DNA of 13,895 bases from Tissierellia bacterium (lineage in GTDB: Bacteria; Bacillota_A; Clostridia; Tissierellales; Peptoniphilaceae): assembly GCA_012728775.1 (NCBI GenBank), contig JAAYEN010000001.1:1-13895 (forward strand), in the 5' to 3' direction. Positions within the stretch are counted from its first letter, which is position 1. Each line of letters begins with the position of its first letter. Below the pieces are notes generated by a model. It was not told the origin of the DNA and searched no databases. It worked only from the letters and a program-made list of their open reading frames with translations. Below, one piece after another: positions 7,110 through 13,895 of this stretch. The translations under genes and the position numbers were made by a program.

Positions 7110-7803
7110 AAACCTCCTCTCCTAAAAATACCGGACCATCTTTGCAAACTAATTTATTTCCATGAGTTGTATGTTGCGAGCAGCCTGAACATACTCCAAA
7201 GCCGCAACCCATTTTCTTTTCGAATGAAGCATAAAGTGGAATACCTAATGTTTTAGTATTTTTATAAACATCTTCCATAAGTCTTTCAGGTCCACAAGTA
7301 TAAACCACGTCATATTCTGCATAATTTGGGAGAGATACCACTCTTTCATTAGTTTTTAATACTAAATTATCTGATGCGCCTATCAATTCTTTTCGAATTA
7401 TTTCTTCTCCCCTTAAGGAAAAATAAATATCTACTTCAGTACCAACTTTTTTAAGTTCTTTTCCTAAATAATAGAGGGGAGCTATTCCAATTCCTCCACC
7501 TATTAATAGAGCTTTTGAATTTTCTTTTATTGGAAAACCTGCTCCATAAGGTCCATCTAAAGTTATTTCATCTCCAGGTTCTAACTTAGTAAGAATTCCT
7601 GTCCCTTCACCTACTACTCTGTATAAGAATGAAACTTCTTCTTCAGTTGCATCATAGACACTTATAGGTCTAGATAAAACTGGTTGGATTTCCCATGATC
7701 TAAGCATATAAAACTGTCCAGGTTTTGATTGATTATCTTTTTTTATTTTAATTATATAATACTCTTTATTTTCTAACTTTTCATTTGAAATTACTTTTCC
7801 CAT
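7096..7803 (-). CDS. pyrK: PyrK, dihydroorotate dehydrogenase electron-transfer subunit
   Basis: PyrK carries FAD and a 2Fe-2S cluster and links PyrD to NAD(H) in a PyrD2-PyrK2 complex. The 235-residue protein has the FAD-binding RPISVYD motif at residues 45-51, the NAD-binding [10 protein letters not shown] at 101-110, and a cluster motif with Cys200, Cys205, Cys208 and Cys220, the last in CKDGPVF, which is characteristic of PyrK. All four ligands are present, so the subunit looks functional. ATG at 7803 has AAAGGG just upstream. It starts 12 bases after the symporter gene and overlaps pyrD by 14 bases. NAD linkage is what allows the complex to work in either direction, which matters for the catabolic reading of this operon. 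Confidence 0.93.
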   Translation of the reverse strand: MGKVISNEKLENKEYYIIKIKKDNQSKPGQFYMLRSWEIQPVLSRPISVYDATEEEVSFLYRVVGEGTGILTKLEPGDEITLDGPYGAGFPIKENSKALLIGGGIGIAPLYYLGKELKKVGTEVDIYFSLRGEEIIRKELIGASDNLVLKTNERVVSLPNYAEYDVVYTCGPERLMEDVYKNTKTLGIPLYASFEKKMGCGFGVCSGCSQHTTHGNKLVCKDGPVFLGEEVFELD

Positions 7804-7815
7804 ATACGTCCCTTT

Positions 7816-9282
7816 CTAAAAGAAAAACTTTTCCTCCACTCTTAAATCTTTATCAGTATTGCCCATGGATATTAGCACTGTAATAATAATATTTCCGAAA
7901 AACGCCCACATAAATCCTGGGAAGCCCATTGGACTCATTTGTAAAATTCTTAGCGCGAATAAAACTACTATTCCAAATGTCATCCCTGCAGCAACTCCTT
8001 GCTTTGAAACTTTTGGCCAGTATAAACTTAATATAAATCCTGGTGCTATTTGAGCTAATCCAGTATAAGCTACGTCTTGAACTACTTGAACCAATGTTGC
8101 TGGTGGTCTAAGAGCTATAGCTGCTGAAATTGTTGCTACTATCACGATGATTATTCTAGTTATTCTCATGTTTTCTGAACCTGATACAGTATTTTTCTTT
8201 TTATAAAGTACCAAGTCTTGAGATACTATTTTTGATATTTCCAATAGCATGGAATTTATTGTAGACATTCCCGCTGCAATTGCTGCTGCCATAATTATTG
8301 CGGCAATCAGCCAGTTAGAATTTTGCATCATCATCATTGGCAATACGTTGTCTGCTGCATCTACTTGTCCTAGAAGTTGATGTCCTGCTAAACCTACAAA
8401 CAATGTGGAGAATGCATAAATTAATACTTGAGATACTGGAATACTTATTGCTGACATTGCAATGGCTTTTTTGTCTTTCGCCATCAAAGATCTTGCCCAA
8501 ATATGTGGACAGAACCATATACCAAATGGCAAAACTATAAATTGCATTATCCAATATTTATTATTATAAAGACCTTTTGGTCCTGGTCTGGATAACAATT
8601 CTGGTGCAGTTTCCATAGTCTTTTGGAATAGACTTTCGATGCCACCTACTGGTCCTAAAGCTATAATTGCTGCAATAACTATTCCAATCATTAGTACAAC
8701 AGCTTGGATAGCGTCAATTAGAACTACACCACCTGCTCCACCTACTGATACATAAATTAGAGAAAAGACCACACCTATTAAAATTGCTACATTATATGGA
8801 ACCAATCCGCCTGTTACGACTTGCATTGCTCTTGCATTTCCAACGTATTGCATTGATAGAAATACCATGGTCATAGTTACAGAAATTATCGAAGCCAAGA
8901 TATTTATATATCTACTTTGGAATCTGTCTTCTAAGTATTCTCCTATGGAGATGTAATTATATTTATTTGCCAGTACTCTGATTCTATTTCCAAAATATAT
9001 TACCATAAGTGCTACCCATACTTGACTTAAAATCAGTACCATAAAGGAAATTCCGTGGGTGTAATACATCCCTGGCGCTCCTAAAAAAGCAAAAGTACTT
9101 TGCATCGCTGCAATCATTGTTAATGGCAGTAAAACTGCGTTTACTCCTCTATTTGCCATAAAGAAGCTTTCAGCACTTTCCATAGCTCTAGATTCTTTTT
9201 TCTTTTTGTTGTAGATTATTAGGATTAAAGCTACCAAATAGCCTACTATTATTAAAAAACTAAACAGTTGTGTATTAAGCAT
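7816..9282 (-). CDS. Sodium:solute symporter (SSS family), candidate orotate or related transporter
   Basis: An integral membrane protein of 488 residues with about 13 hydrophobic segments, typical of the SSS family (LeuT-like fold). N-terminal family features include ESFFMANRGVNAVLLPLTMIA and AMQSTFAFLGAPGMYYTHG around residues 38-77; the SSS pattern GAGGVVLIDAIQAVVLM lies further on. I prefer ATG at 9282 (peptide MLNTQLFSFL): AGGAG at 9296-9292 serves it, whereas the in-frame GTG at 9303 would place that site inside the gene. With this start the gene overlaps the upstream small membrane-protein gene by 8 bases. Family members carry carboxylates, sugars, pantothenate or nucleobase-like compounds with Na+. 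Orotate is inferred only from the operon; dihydroorotate or carbamoyl-aspartate remain possible. Confidence 0.9.
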   Translation of the reverse strand: MLNTQLFSFLIIVGYLVALILIIYNKKKKESRAMESAESFFMANRGVNAVLLPLTMIAAMQSTFAFLGAPGMYYTHGISFMVLILSQVWVALMVIYFGNRIRVLANKYNYISIGEYLEDRFQSRYINILASIISVTMTMVFLSMQYVGNARAMQVVTGGLVPYNVAILIGVVFSLIYVSVGGAGGVVLIDAIQAVVLMIGIVIAAIIALGPVGGIESLFQKTMETAPELLSRPGPKGLYNNKYWIMQFIVLPFGIWFCPHIWARSLMAKDKKAIAMSAISIPVSQVLIYAFSTLFVGLAGHQLLGQVDAADNVLPMMMMQNSNWLIAAIIMAAAIAAGMSTINSMLLEISKIVSQDLVLYKKKNTVSGSENMRITRIIIVIVATISAAIALRPPATLVQVVQDVAYTGLAQIAPGFILSLYWPKVSKQGVAAGMTFGIVVLFALRILQMSPMGFPGFMWAFFGNIIITVLISMGNTDKDLRVEEKFFF

Positions 9283-9502
9283 CTTTATCTTCTCCTTCAT
9301 CACTTTCTACAAATTGTTTTGCAACAACTAATACAAAAACTAAATTCACTGCCATAAGAGCCCACCAATATAGAAGTGGTCCTGGCAACCATCCAAAGAA
9401 TATTGGATCTGGCGTTGTTGTAAACTGGGTTGGAACCATAGCAGCTAATAACAGAACTACGAAAACTGCCAAAATCAATTTGTGATTCATTTTCTTTTTC
9501 AT
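9275..9502 (-). CDS. Small two-helix membrane protein, DUF3311-like partner of the symporter
   Basis: A 75-residue protein with two hydrophobic segments at about residues 9-25 and 43-61, and an acidic tail (ESDEGEDKDA). Between them lies PDPIFFGWLPGPLLYWW, which resembles the FGxP...Lyxw pattern of DUF3311 proteins, commonly encoded directly before SSS symporters. The likely role is a small accessory subunit for assembly or stability of the transporter. ATG at 9502 overlaps the dihydroorotase stop as ATGA, with GGGGGA upstream, and the symporter start overlaps its 3' end, so all three genes are translationally coupled. The family assignment is by motif recall and moderately sure; the gene itself is firm. 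Confidence 0.8.
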   Translation of the reverse strand: MKKKMNHKLILAVFVVLLLAAMVPTQFTTTPDPIFFGWLPGPLLYWWALMAVNLVFVLVVAKQFVESDEGEDKDA

Positions 9503-10773
9503 AATATTTCCCCCTTCGAATAAATTACTTTTCCTTTCACTATAGTATACTTTACTCTTCCCTGTAACTCTTCTCCGATGAATGGCGAGTTACTTGATCT
9601 AGATTTAAAGTTTTCTACCGTATAAACTTCTTCTTCGTCAAAAATTGTTATATCGCCAAAACTGCCAACTTTTAATGTACCTGCATTTAATTTATATAGT
9701 CTTGCAGGATTTATTGTCATTTTTTCAATTAATTTGTTAATGGTTAGTACACCTTTGGAAGTTAGATTTGTAATTCCCAAGGATAAGGAAGTCTCTAATC
9801 CTATTAATCCACTCATAGCCTTTTCTATATCCCCTGATTTTTCTTCTTTTGAATGGGGTGCATGGTCTGTCGCTATTATTTCAAGAGTATTGTCAGAAAG
9901 TCCTTTTAAAATTTCTTTTCTATCCTCTTCAGTTCTAATAGGTGGATTTATTTTTCCAAGGGCGCCTTTTTCCAATACAATTTCTTCCGTTTTAGAAAAA
10001 TGATTTGGAGTTACTTCTGCATAAAGTTTTGCGCCCATTTTTTTATATTTTCTTACTATATCTACAGCATTTCCTGAAGAAATATGTTGAATACAAATTT
10101 TTCCTCCTGTATAGTGACAAAGTGCTGCATCTCTAGCTACCATAATATCTTCTGATACATTGGGTGCTCCACCTAATCCTAACTTTTCAGAAACTTTTCC
10201 TTCATTTATTCCATTGAGTTTGTTTAAGGCAGGATGTTCTTCATGAAATGAAATGGGAACATCTAAATTCTTCGCTCTTTCAATACCTTCTAATACTACT
10301 TCTACATTCATATTAGGTATTCCATCGTCAGAAAATCCAACTGCACCATTTTCTATCATTGCTTCCATGTCTACAAGCTCTTCCCCTTTTAAACCTTTGG
10401 TTAAAGCTGATATAGTATAGACATTTATAATGGAATCTTTTGCTTTATCTGTAAAATATTTCAAGGTTTCTAAATTATCCATAACCGGATTTGTATTAGC
10501 CATACATATTACGCTGGTATAACCACCAGCAGCTGCAGCTTCTGAACCTGAAAAAATATCTTCTTTATAATGAAATCCTGGATCCCTAAAATGCACATGA
10601 CCATCTACAAATCCCGGTGACACGATTAGTCCTTGGGCATCGATAACTTCTTCGCCATTAATAGGTTGTAAGTTTTCTCCAATTTCTGATACCTTTTCAT
10701 CCGTAATTCTTAAATCTAATAATCCATCTAACTCTTGGCTAGGGTCTATTAGTCTTCCATTTTTAATTAACAT
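9499..10773 (-). CDS. pyrC: Class I dihydroorotase
   Basis: A metal-dependent amidohydrolase that interconverts N-carbamoyl-L-aspartate and dihydroorotate. The 424 residues are normal for class I. The metal-site motif DGHVHFRDPG places His59 and His61, with Arg63 for substrate; further ligands or active-site residues are Asp150 (SDDG), His177 (FHEEH), His230 (IQHIS) and Asp303 (ATDHAPH). NPPIR at 276-280 is also typical. DHAPH and the HFRDPG form favour dihydroorotase over hydantoinase/dihydropyrimidinase or allantoinase, though these relatives cannot be wholly excluded. ATG at 10773 has a perfect AAGGAGG. The gene lies between pucR and the transporter genes, with no pyrB nearby, so I infer it hydrolyses dihydroorotate in catabolism. 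Confidence 0.9.
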   Translation of the reverse strand: MLIKNGRLIDPSQELDGLLDLRITDEKVSEIGENLQPINGEEVIDAQGLIVSPGFVDGHVHFRDPGFHYKEDIFSGSEAAAAGGYTSVICMANTNPVMDNLETLKYFTDKAKDSIINVYTISALTKGLKGEELVDMEAMIENGAVGFSDDGIPNMNVEVVLEGIERAKNLDVPISFHEEHPALNKLNGINEGKVSEKLGLGGAPNVSEDIMVARDAALCHYTGGKICIQHISSGNAVDIVRKYKKMGAKLYAEVTPNHFSKTEEIVLEKGALGKINPPIRTEEDRKEILKGLSDNTLEIIATDHAPHSKEEKSGDIEKAMSGLIGLETSLSLGITNLTSKGVLTINKLIEKMTINPARLYKLNAGTLKVGSFGDITIFDEEEVYTVENFKSRSSNSPFIGEELQGRVKYTIVKGKVIYSKGEIL

Positions 10774-10800
10774 ATATGCCTCCTTAATAGAAATAAAAAT

Positions 10801-11901
10801 TTAATCTACTTCAACATACTCCAAGTATTTTAATCCATAATATATTTTTACAATATCTTCGAAATATGATAAATCTAACTCGGTTTTTTCTTCAATACTT
10901 CCTAGCCTATATCTAATTGTGTTTTTATGTAGATATAACTCTTCCGAAGTTTCTATAATATTGAAATTGTTTTTTATATATACTCGCAAAGTATTTAATT
11001 CTTCAGTATTCAAATTTAAAAGATATTTATTGTAATACCTTTTTCCTTTTGTACTATATAAATTGTATTCGTTTATATACTCTTCCATTTCCGCTTTTAA
11101 GTATACATTAATTTCATTTCTTTTAATTCCATTATACTTATCTAAAACTTTATAGAGAATCTCAAAGTCATTTTTAAATCCCAAAATATTTTTGTTAATA
11201 TCCCCAACTATAAACACACATTGTTGGATTATAGATAATTCATTTTTTAGTGTTTTTAAATATTTTTTTAAATCCTTATCGTCGGTGCAAATAATCGTAT
11301 TAACATAATATTTACTATATCTAGTTTTATAAGTAGTAACTGTTTCGCTAAAAATCTCTCTACATTCATCTGAAGTACTTAATACATTTACAAAGTACAA
11401 ATCTCCCAAGTCATTTACATTAAAGAGTCTTTTCAACTCGTTAAGTTCAAACTCTTCTACATTTTGTCCTCGCAAAAATTTTCTTAAAACATTCTCAATA
11501 CAAAAAATATCTTCTTCTTCGCTGTGAATAATTCTCGTTCCAAATCCAATAATTTCCACATAAGTCATATTCTCTGGTATTAAAAGAATCGGTATCTCCA
11601 ATTCTTCCGCAATACTAATTACCCTTGGATCTAATGTTTTCACATATGGACCTAGTTTTACTAATAACCCACTGCAATTTGCAATGCTAAGCTCTTTTAT
11701 CAGATTAATTTGGGCATCTACTGAGTCCTTTACAGCATATAAACTAGTTATTACCAATTCATTTCCATAAAGCCATTTTGTGACTTCAGGAACTTCCATA
11801 ACAGTAATTTCTTTAACAAATTTATCCGAGACATTTTTTGAAGTTAAATAGGTAAGTCTATCCAAACCTCTGTGCAATAACAATTCACTAAGTTTCAACA
11901 A
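10801..11901 (-). CDS. PucR-family transcriptional regulator
   Basis: A DNA-binding regulator of about 366 residues. The N-terminal 125 residues match the PucR ligand-sensing domain, including VPEVTKWLYGNELVITSLYA and LVKLGPYV. The middle is weakly conserved. The last 70 residues form a PucR-type helix-turn-helix, with TSEELYLHKNTIRYRLGSIE carrying the diagnostic HKNTIRYRL. PucR relatives control purine, allantoin and related nitrogen catabolism and usually activate when ligand is present. Its place between the carbamoyl hydrolase and the dihydroorotase makes it the probable local controller; orotate or an intermediate is the inferred ligand. Start choice: GTG at 11910 is in frame, but AAGGTGA (11913-11907) sits 5 bases before TTG at 11901, so I use the TTG. 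A TATAAT at 11945-11940 could give a weak internal promoter. Confidence 0.88.
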   Translation of the reverse strand: MLKLSELLLHRGLDRLTYLTSKNVSDKFVKEITVMEVPEVTKWLYGNELVITSLYAVKDSVDAQINLIKELSIANCSGLLVKLGPYVKTLDPRVISIAEELEIPILLIPENMTYVEIIGFGTRIIHSEEEDIFCIENVLRKFLRGQNVEEFELNELKRLFNVNDLGDLYFVNVLSTSDECREIFSETVTTYKTRYSKYYVNTIICTDDKDLKKYLKTLKNELSIIQQCVFIVGDINKNILGFKNDFEILYKVLDKYNGIKRNEINVYLKAEMEEYINEYNLYSTKGKRYYNKYLLNLNTEELNTLRVYIKNNFNIIETSEELYLHKNTIRYRLGSIEEKTELDLSYFEDIVKIYYGLKYLEYVEVD

Positions 11902-11940
11902 TTTTATCACCTTCTCTATAGTGAATTAAGTTTATCATAA

Positions 11941-13149
11941 TTATAATTGATTTTCCTTTAATAGATACTTTAATATTACTTCTCCTCCCAACGCCATATC
12001 TTCTACAGTGGCATATTCCAATGGATTGTGGCTAATACCTCCTTTACAAGGTATAAAAATTAAAATTGAGTCAAATAACTCATTCATCTTTAAACAATCG
12101 TGACTAGCTCCACTGGGCATTATTTGGTAATTGTAGTTTTCTTCTTTTGCAATATCTTCAAAACTATCTATCATTCTATCGGATAGGTGGGCTGCAGGAG
12201 TTTTTCCTGTAATTTTTGCTTTATAAGATAGATTTCTTTTTTTACAAATTTCTTCTATAGACTTTAAAACTTTTTCTTTTAAATTTTCCATGGATTCGTT
12301 GTGAATATCCCTTAAATCTATGGATATTTTTGTACCTCCTGGGACCACATTCATGGCATTTGGATAATTTTCAATAAATCCCACTGTGCCAACAGAAGTG
12401 TCCGTTTCCTTTTTTGCTAAATTTTCTATTTCTAAAATTATTTCAGCAACTCCAGCTAAACTGTCTATCCTTAAATCCATTGGAGTAGCTCCAGCATGCT
12501 CTGACATACCTTTCATTTCTACGAGGATTTTTATTCCGCCAGCAATAACATTTACTATTCCTATTTTGTTATCATTTTCCTCTAGAACTCTCCCTTGTTC
12601 AATATGTATTTCCGTATAGTCTATAATTCCATCAATGATTTTAGGATTAGTTGAATATCCCCTCTTGGAAAATACTTCTTCTAAAGTAGTTCCATCTAAT
12701 GCATTTAGATCTTTCAAATCTTCAAACTTAGTCAATCCCGTTATCAATCCACTTCCCATTAGGGCACTCATAAAATTAGCAGATTCTTCACATCTAAAAG
12801 CCACAGTCTTTACAGGAATGGACTTGCCTTGATCAGCTAATAATTTTAAAATGCCAAGTCCAACTGCAACTCCAACTATACCGTCATAGCGACCAGCATT
12901 TATTACTGAATCTAAATGGGAGCCGACTAGGTGATATTCATCAAACTCTCCAATATATGCATAACTATTTCCTACTTCGTCCACTTGGGTATTAAGTCCA
13001 AAGGATTTGGCCATTTCTAGAAATTTATTATGCATTTGGTCTTCTATTTCAGAATAACCTAATCTAGTCACACCACCTTCAGGTGTTTCGCCAATAGGAT
13101 AAAATTCTTTCATAATATAATCGATATTTTTTTTCAATTCCAATCTCAT
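11941..13149 (-). CDS. M20-family N-carbamoyl-L-amino acid hydrolase, candidate ureidosuccinase (N-carbamoyl-L-aspartate amidohydrolase)
   Basis: A cytosolic di-metal amidase of 402 residues in the M20 subgroup that includes N-carbamoyl-L-amino acid hydrolase, beta-ureidopropionase and allantoate amidohydrolase. Metal ligands by motif are His78 (GSHLDSV), Asp89 (YDGIVGV), Glu122 (CEES), His182 (EIHIEQG) and His374 (GISHNP). The dimer lid motif EHAGATPM (217-224), NVVPGG (267-272) and SGASHD (346-351) are also typical. Such enzymes release CO2 and ammonia from ureido groups. With dihydroorotase in the same operon, N-carbamoyl-L-aspartate is the obvious substrate and L-aspartate the product; this is inference. 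Sequence alone does not exclude allantoate or a carbamoyl beta-amino acid. ATG at 13149 has GGGAG upstream. It is the first gene of the operon. Confidence 0.88.
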   Translation of the reverse strand: MRLELKKNIDYIMKEFYPIGETPEGGVTRLGYSEIEDQMHNKFLEMAKSFGLNTQVDEVGNSYAYIGEFDEYHLVGSHLDSVINAGRYDGIVGVAVGLGILKLLADQGKSIPVKTVAFRCEESANFMSALMGSGLITGLTKFEDLKDLNALDGTTLEEVFSKRGYSTNPKIIDGIIDYTEIHIEQGRVLEENDNKIGIVNVIAGGIKILVEMKGMSEHAGATPMDLRIDSLAGVAEIILEIENLAKKETDTSVGTVGFIENYPNAMNVVPGGTKISIDLRDIHNESMENLKEKVLKSIEEICKKRNLSYKAKITGKTPAAHLSDRMIDSFEDIAKEENYNYQIMPSGASHDCLKMNELFDSILIFIPCKGGISHNPLEYATVEDMALGGEVILKYLLKENQL

Positions 13150-13186
13150 AAAATTCTCCCGTCTAATTTGTTTACCTATACTTAAA

Positions 13187-13202
13187 TTGAAAACCTTTTC
13201 TT
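13187..13202. promoter_or_regulatory. Degenerate cre-like operator near the catabolic operon start
   Basis: TTGAAAACCTTTTCTT has an inverted repeat, GAAAA-CC-TTTTC, and matches the Firmicute CcpA site consensus (WTGNNARCGNWWWCAW) at all but two positions, including the central G. It lies at or just after the predicted start of transcription, where CcpA typically represses catabolic operons. It could instead be a PucR operator or chance in AT-rich DNA. Confidence 0.3.
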
Positions 13203-13209
13203 ATTTTAT

Positions 13210-13238
13210 ATGTTATCAATTACAAAATTACTTTTCAA
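13210..13238 (-). promoter_or_regulatory. Promoter of the seven-gene catabolic operon
   Basis: TTGAAA (13238-13233) lies 17 bases before TAACAT (13215-13210). Transcription would start near 13203, giving a leader of about 54 bases before the hydrolase ATG. The -10 region lies in AATTGATAACATATA (13221-13207), identical to the purC promoter. The 212-base gap around it contains only this promoter, the cre-like site and the pyrD terminator. Confidence 0.65.
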
Positions 13239-13299
13239 TGTTCCATAATTAAAACTTTTAATCATTGATTTGTATTTATATACAAAATGAATTTTAAAA

Positions 13300-13337
13300 T
13301 AAAAAATCTGCCCTTGTATTATTTACAAGTAGCAGAT
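13300..13337 (-). terminator. Terminator after the second pyrD
   Basis: The paired arms are ATCTGC (13306-13311) with GCAGAT (13332-13337), and inside them CTTGTA (13313-13318) with TACAAG (13324-13329), leaving a 5-base loop. In minus-strand RNA a run of Us follows the hairpin. It lies 24 bases after the pyrD stop and separates that unit from the downstream catabolic operon. Confidence 0.85.
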
Positions 13338-13361
13338 CATTATTTAAATTCATTATTCTAA

Positions 13362-13895
13362 TTAGATAATCCCTCTAATTTCTTCCAAGTTCTTTATATT
13401 ATTTTTTCTCATATAGTTTTCTAAATCTTCAATAATTTTCACCATAAGAAGTGGGTCAGTAAATATTCCGCTTCCTATTTGGACTGCTGTGGCTCCTGCC
13501 ATAATATATTCTATTACGTCTTTGTAATTCATAATTCCACCTAGCCCAATTACTGGAATGTTTACATTTTTACAAACTTCATAAACCATTCTCAAAGCTA
13601 TTGGTTTAATTGCTGGTCCTGATAATCCTGCAGTCACGTTGTCAAACACTGGTCTTTTATTTTCAATATCTATAGCCATAGCTTTAAATGTATTAACTAG
13701 GGATAGTCCGTCTGCTCCTGCCTCTTCACATGCAATTCCCATTTCTATAATATCTTCTGCGTTAGGGGATAATTTTACAATCATGGGTTTTTTTGAAATC
13801 TTTTTAGATTGAGTAACTATATCAAAGGCGGAATCGCACTTAATTCCAAAGGCCATGCCCCCTTCTTTTACATTGGGGCACGAAATATTTAATTC
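13362..13895 (-). CDS. pyrD: Partial second PyrD (PyrDB type), C-terminal 177 residues
   Basis: The reading frame is open to the right edge of the window, so only the C-terminal 177 residues are seen. The first visible residues are [17 protein letters not shown], which contains the catalytic Cys; SLVNT, the [12 protein letters not shown] block and the GLGGI phosphate-binding loop follow. It is clearly homologous to the PyrD encoded at 6198-7109. The conserved blocks are identical, but many surface positions and the C-terminus differ, so it is an old paralogue and not a recent duplication. It is the last gene of its unit, with its own terminator 24 bases on. I infer it could be the biosynthetic enzyme, but the genes upstream that would show this are outside the window. 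Confidence 0.92.
   Translation of the reverse strand, partial: ELNISCPNVKEGGMAFGIKCDSAFDIVTQSKKISKKPMIVKLSPNAEDIIEMGIACEEAGADGLSLVNTFKAMAIDIENKRPVFDNVTAGLSGPAIKPIALRMVYEVCKNVNIPVIGLGGIMNYKDVIEYIMAGATAVQIGSGIFTDPLLMVKIIEDLENYMRKNNIKNLEEIRGII

Noticed and set aside
8315..8554. Overlapping 79-codon minus and 67-codon plus frames within the symporter gene
   Set aside because: Both lie in the middle of a well-conserved SSS transporter frame, have no good ribosome site and no family features.
9734..10003. Plus-strand frame of 89 codons
   Set aside because: It is antisense to the dihydroorotase region that contains the DHAPH and NPPIR motifs, with no independent evidence.
9499..10773. Reading the dihydroorotase as dihydropyrimidinase in a uracil-reduction pathway
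   Set aside because: The DGHVHFRDPG and ATDHAPH motifs fit dihydroorotase better, and the partner reductase is PyrK/PyrD, not PreT/PreA.
1..13895. CRISPR array, tRNA, rRNA or prophage genes
   Set aside because: I saw no regularly spaced direct repeats, tRNA cloverleaf, rRNA sequence or phage genes on either strand.

Overview
The window is AT-rich, densely packed bacterial DNA from a low-GC Firmicute. The style suggests an anaerobic member of the Clostridia or Tissierellia: strong AGGAGG ribosome sites, TTG and GTG starts, PyrDB/PyrK-type dihydroorotate dehydrogenase, a ykkC-family riboswitch and a B12-dependent radical SAM protein. No species can be named from the sequence alone. All genes but one lie on the minus strand.

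Layout, low to high coordinate. (1) Positions 1-1410 hold the start of a purine biosynthesis operon read leftwards: promoter, PRPP-type (ykkC family) riboswitch with an overlapping terminator, purC, purE, and the first codons of a PurF-like gene cut by the window edge. (2) Positions 1467-5062 hold a translationally coupled three-gene unit: a B12-binding radical SAM protein, a six-helix membrane protein and a TPR protein, closed by a terminator. (3) Positions 5087-5949 hold the only plus-strand gene, a GNAT-type acetyltransferase. (4) Positions 5972-6174 hold a long non-coding inverted-repeat structure with a GC-rich apical loop. (5) Positions 6198-13238 hold a seven-gene minus-strand operon. 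(6) Positions 13300-13895 hold the 3' part of a second dihydroorotate dehydrogenase gene with its own terminator.

The seven-gene operon is the main result. In transcription order it encodes an M20-family N-carbamoyl amino acid hydrolase, a PucR-type regulator, a class I dihydroorotase, a small DUF3311-like membrane protein, a sodium:solute symporter, PyrK and PyrD. It lacks the synthesis genes pyrB, pyrE and pyrF, but has a transporter, a carbamoyl hydrolase and a catabolic-type regulator. Read as a pathway it gives: orotate uptake; NADH-dependent reduction to dihydroorotate (PyrK/PyrD running backwards); ring opening to N-carbamoyl-L-aspartate (dihydroorotase); hydrolysis to L-aspartate, CO2 and ammonia (M20 enzyme). 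This matches the orotate fermentation described biochemically in Clostridium (Zymobacterium) oroticum. The substrate is inferred. The second pyrD just upstream, in a separate transcription unit, may be the biosynthetic copy.

The promoters of the purine operon and of this catabolic operon share a 15-bp identical stretch at the -10 region. A degenerate cre-like site sits at the presumed transcription start of the catabolic operon.
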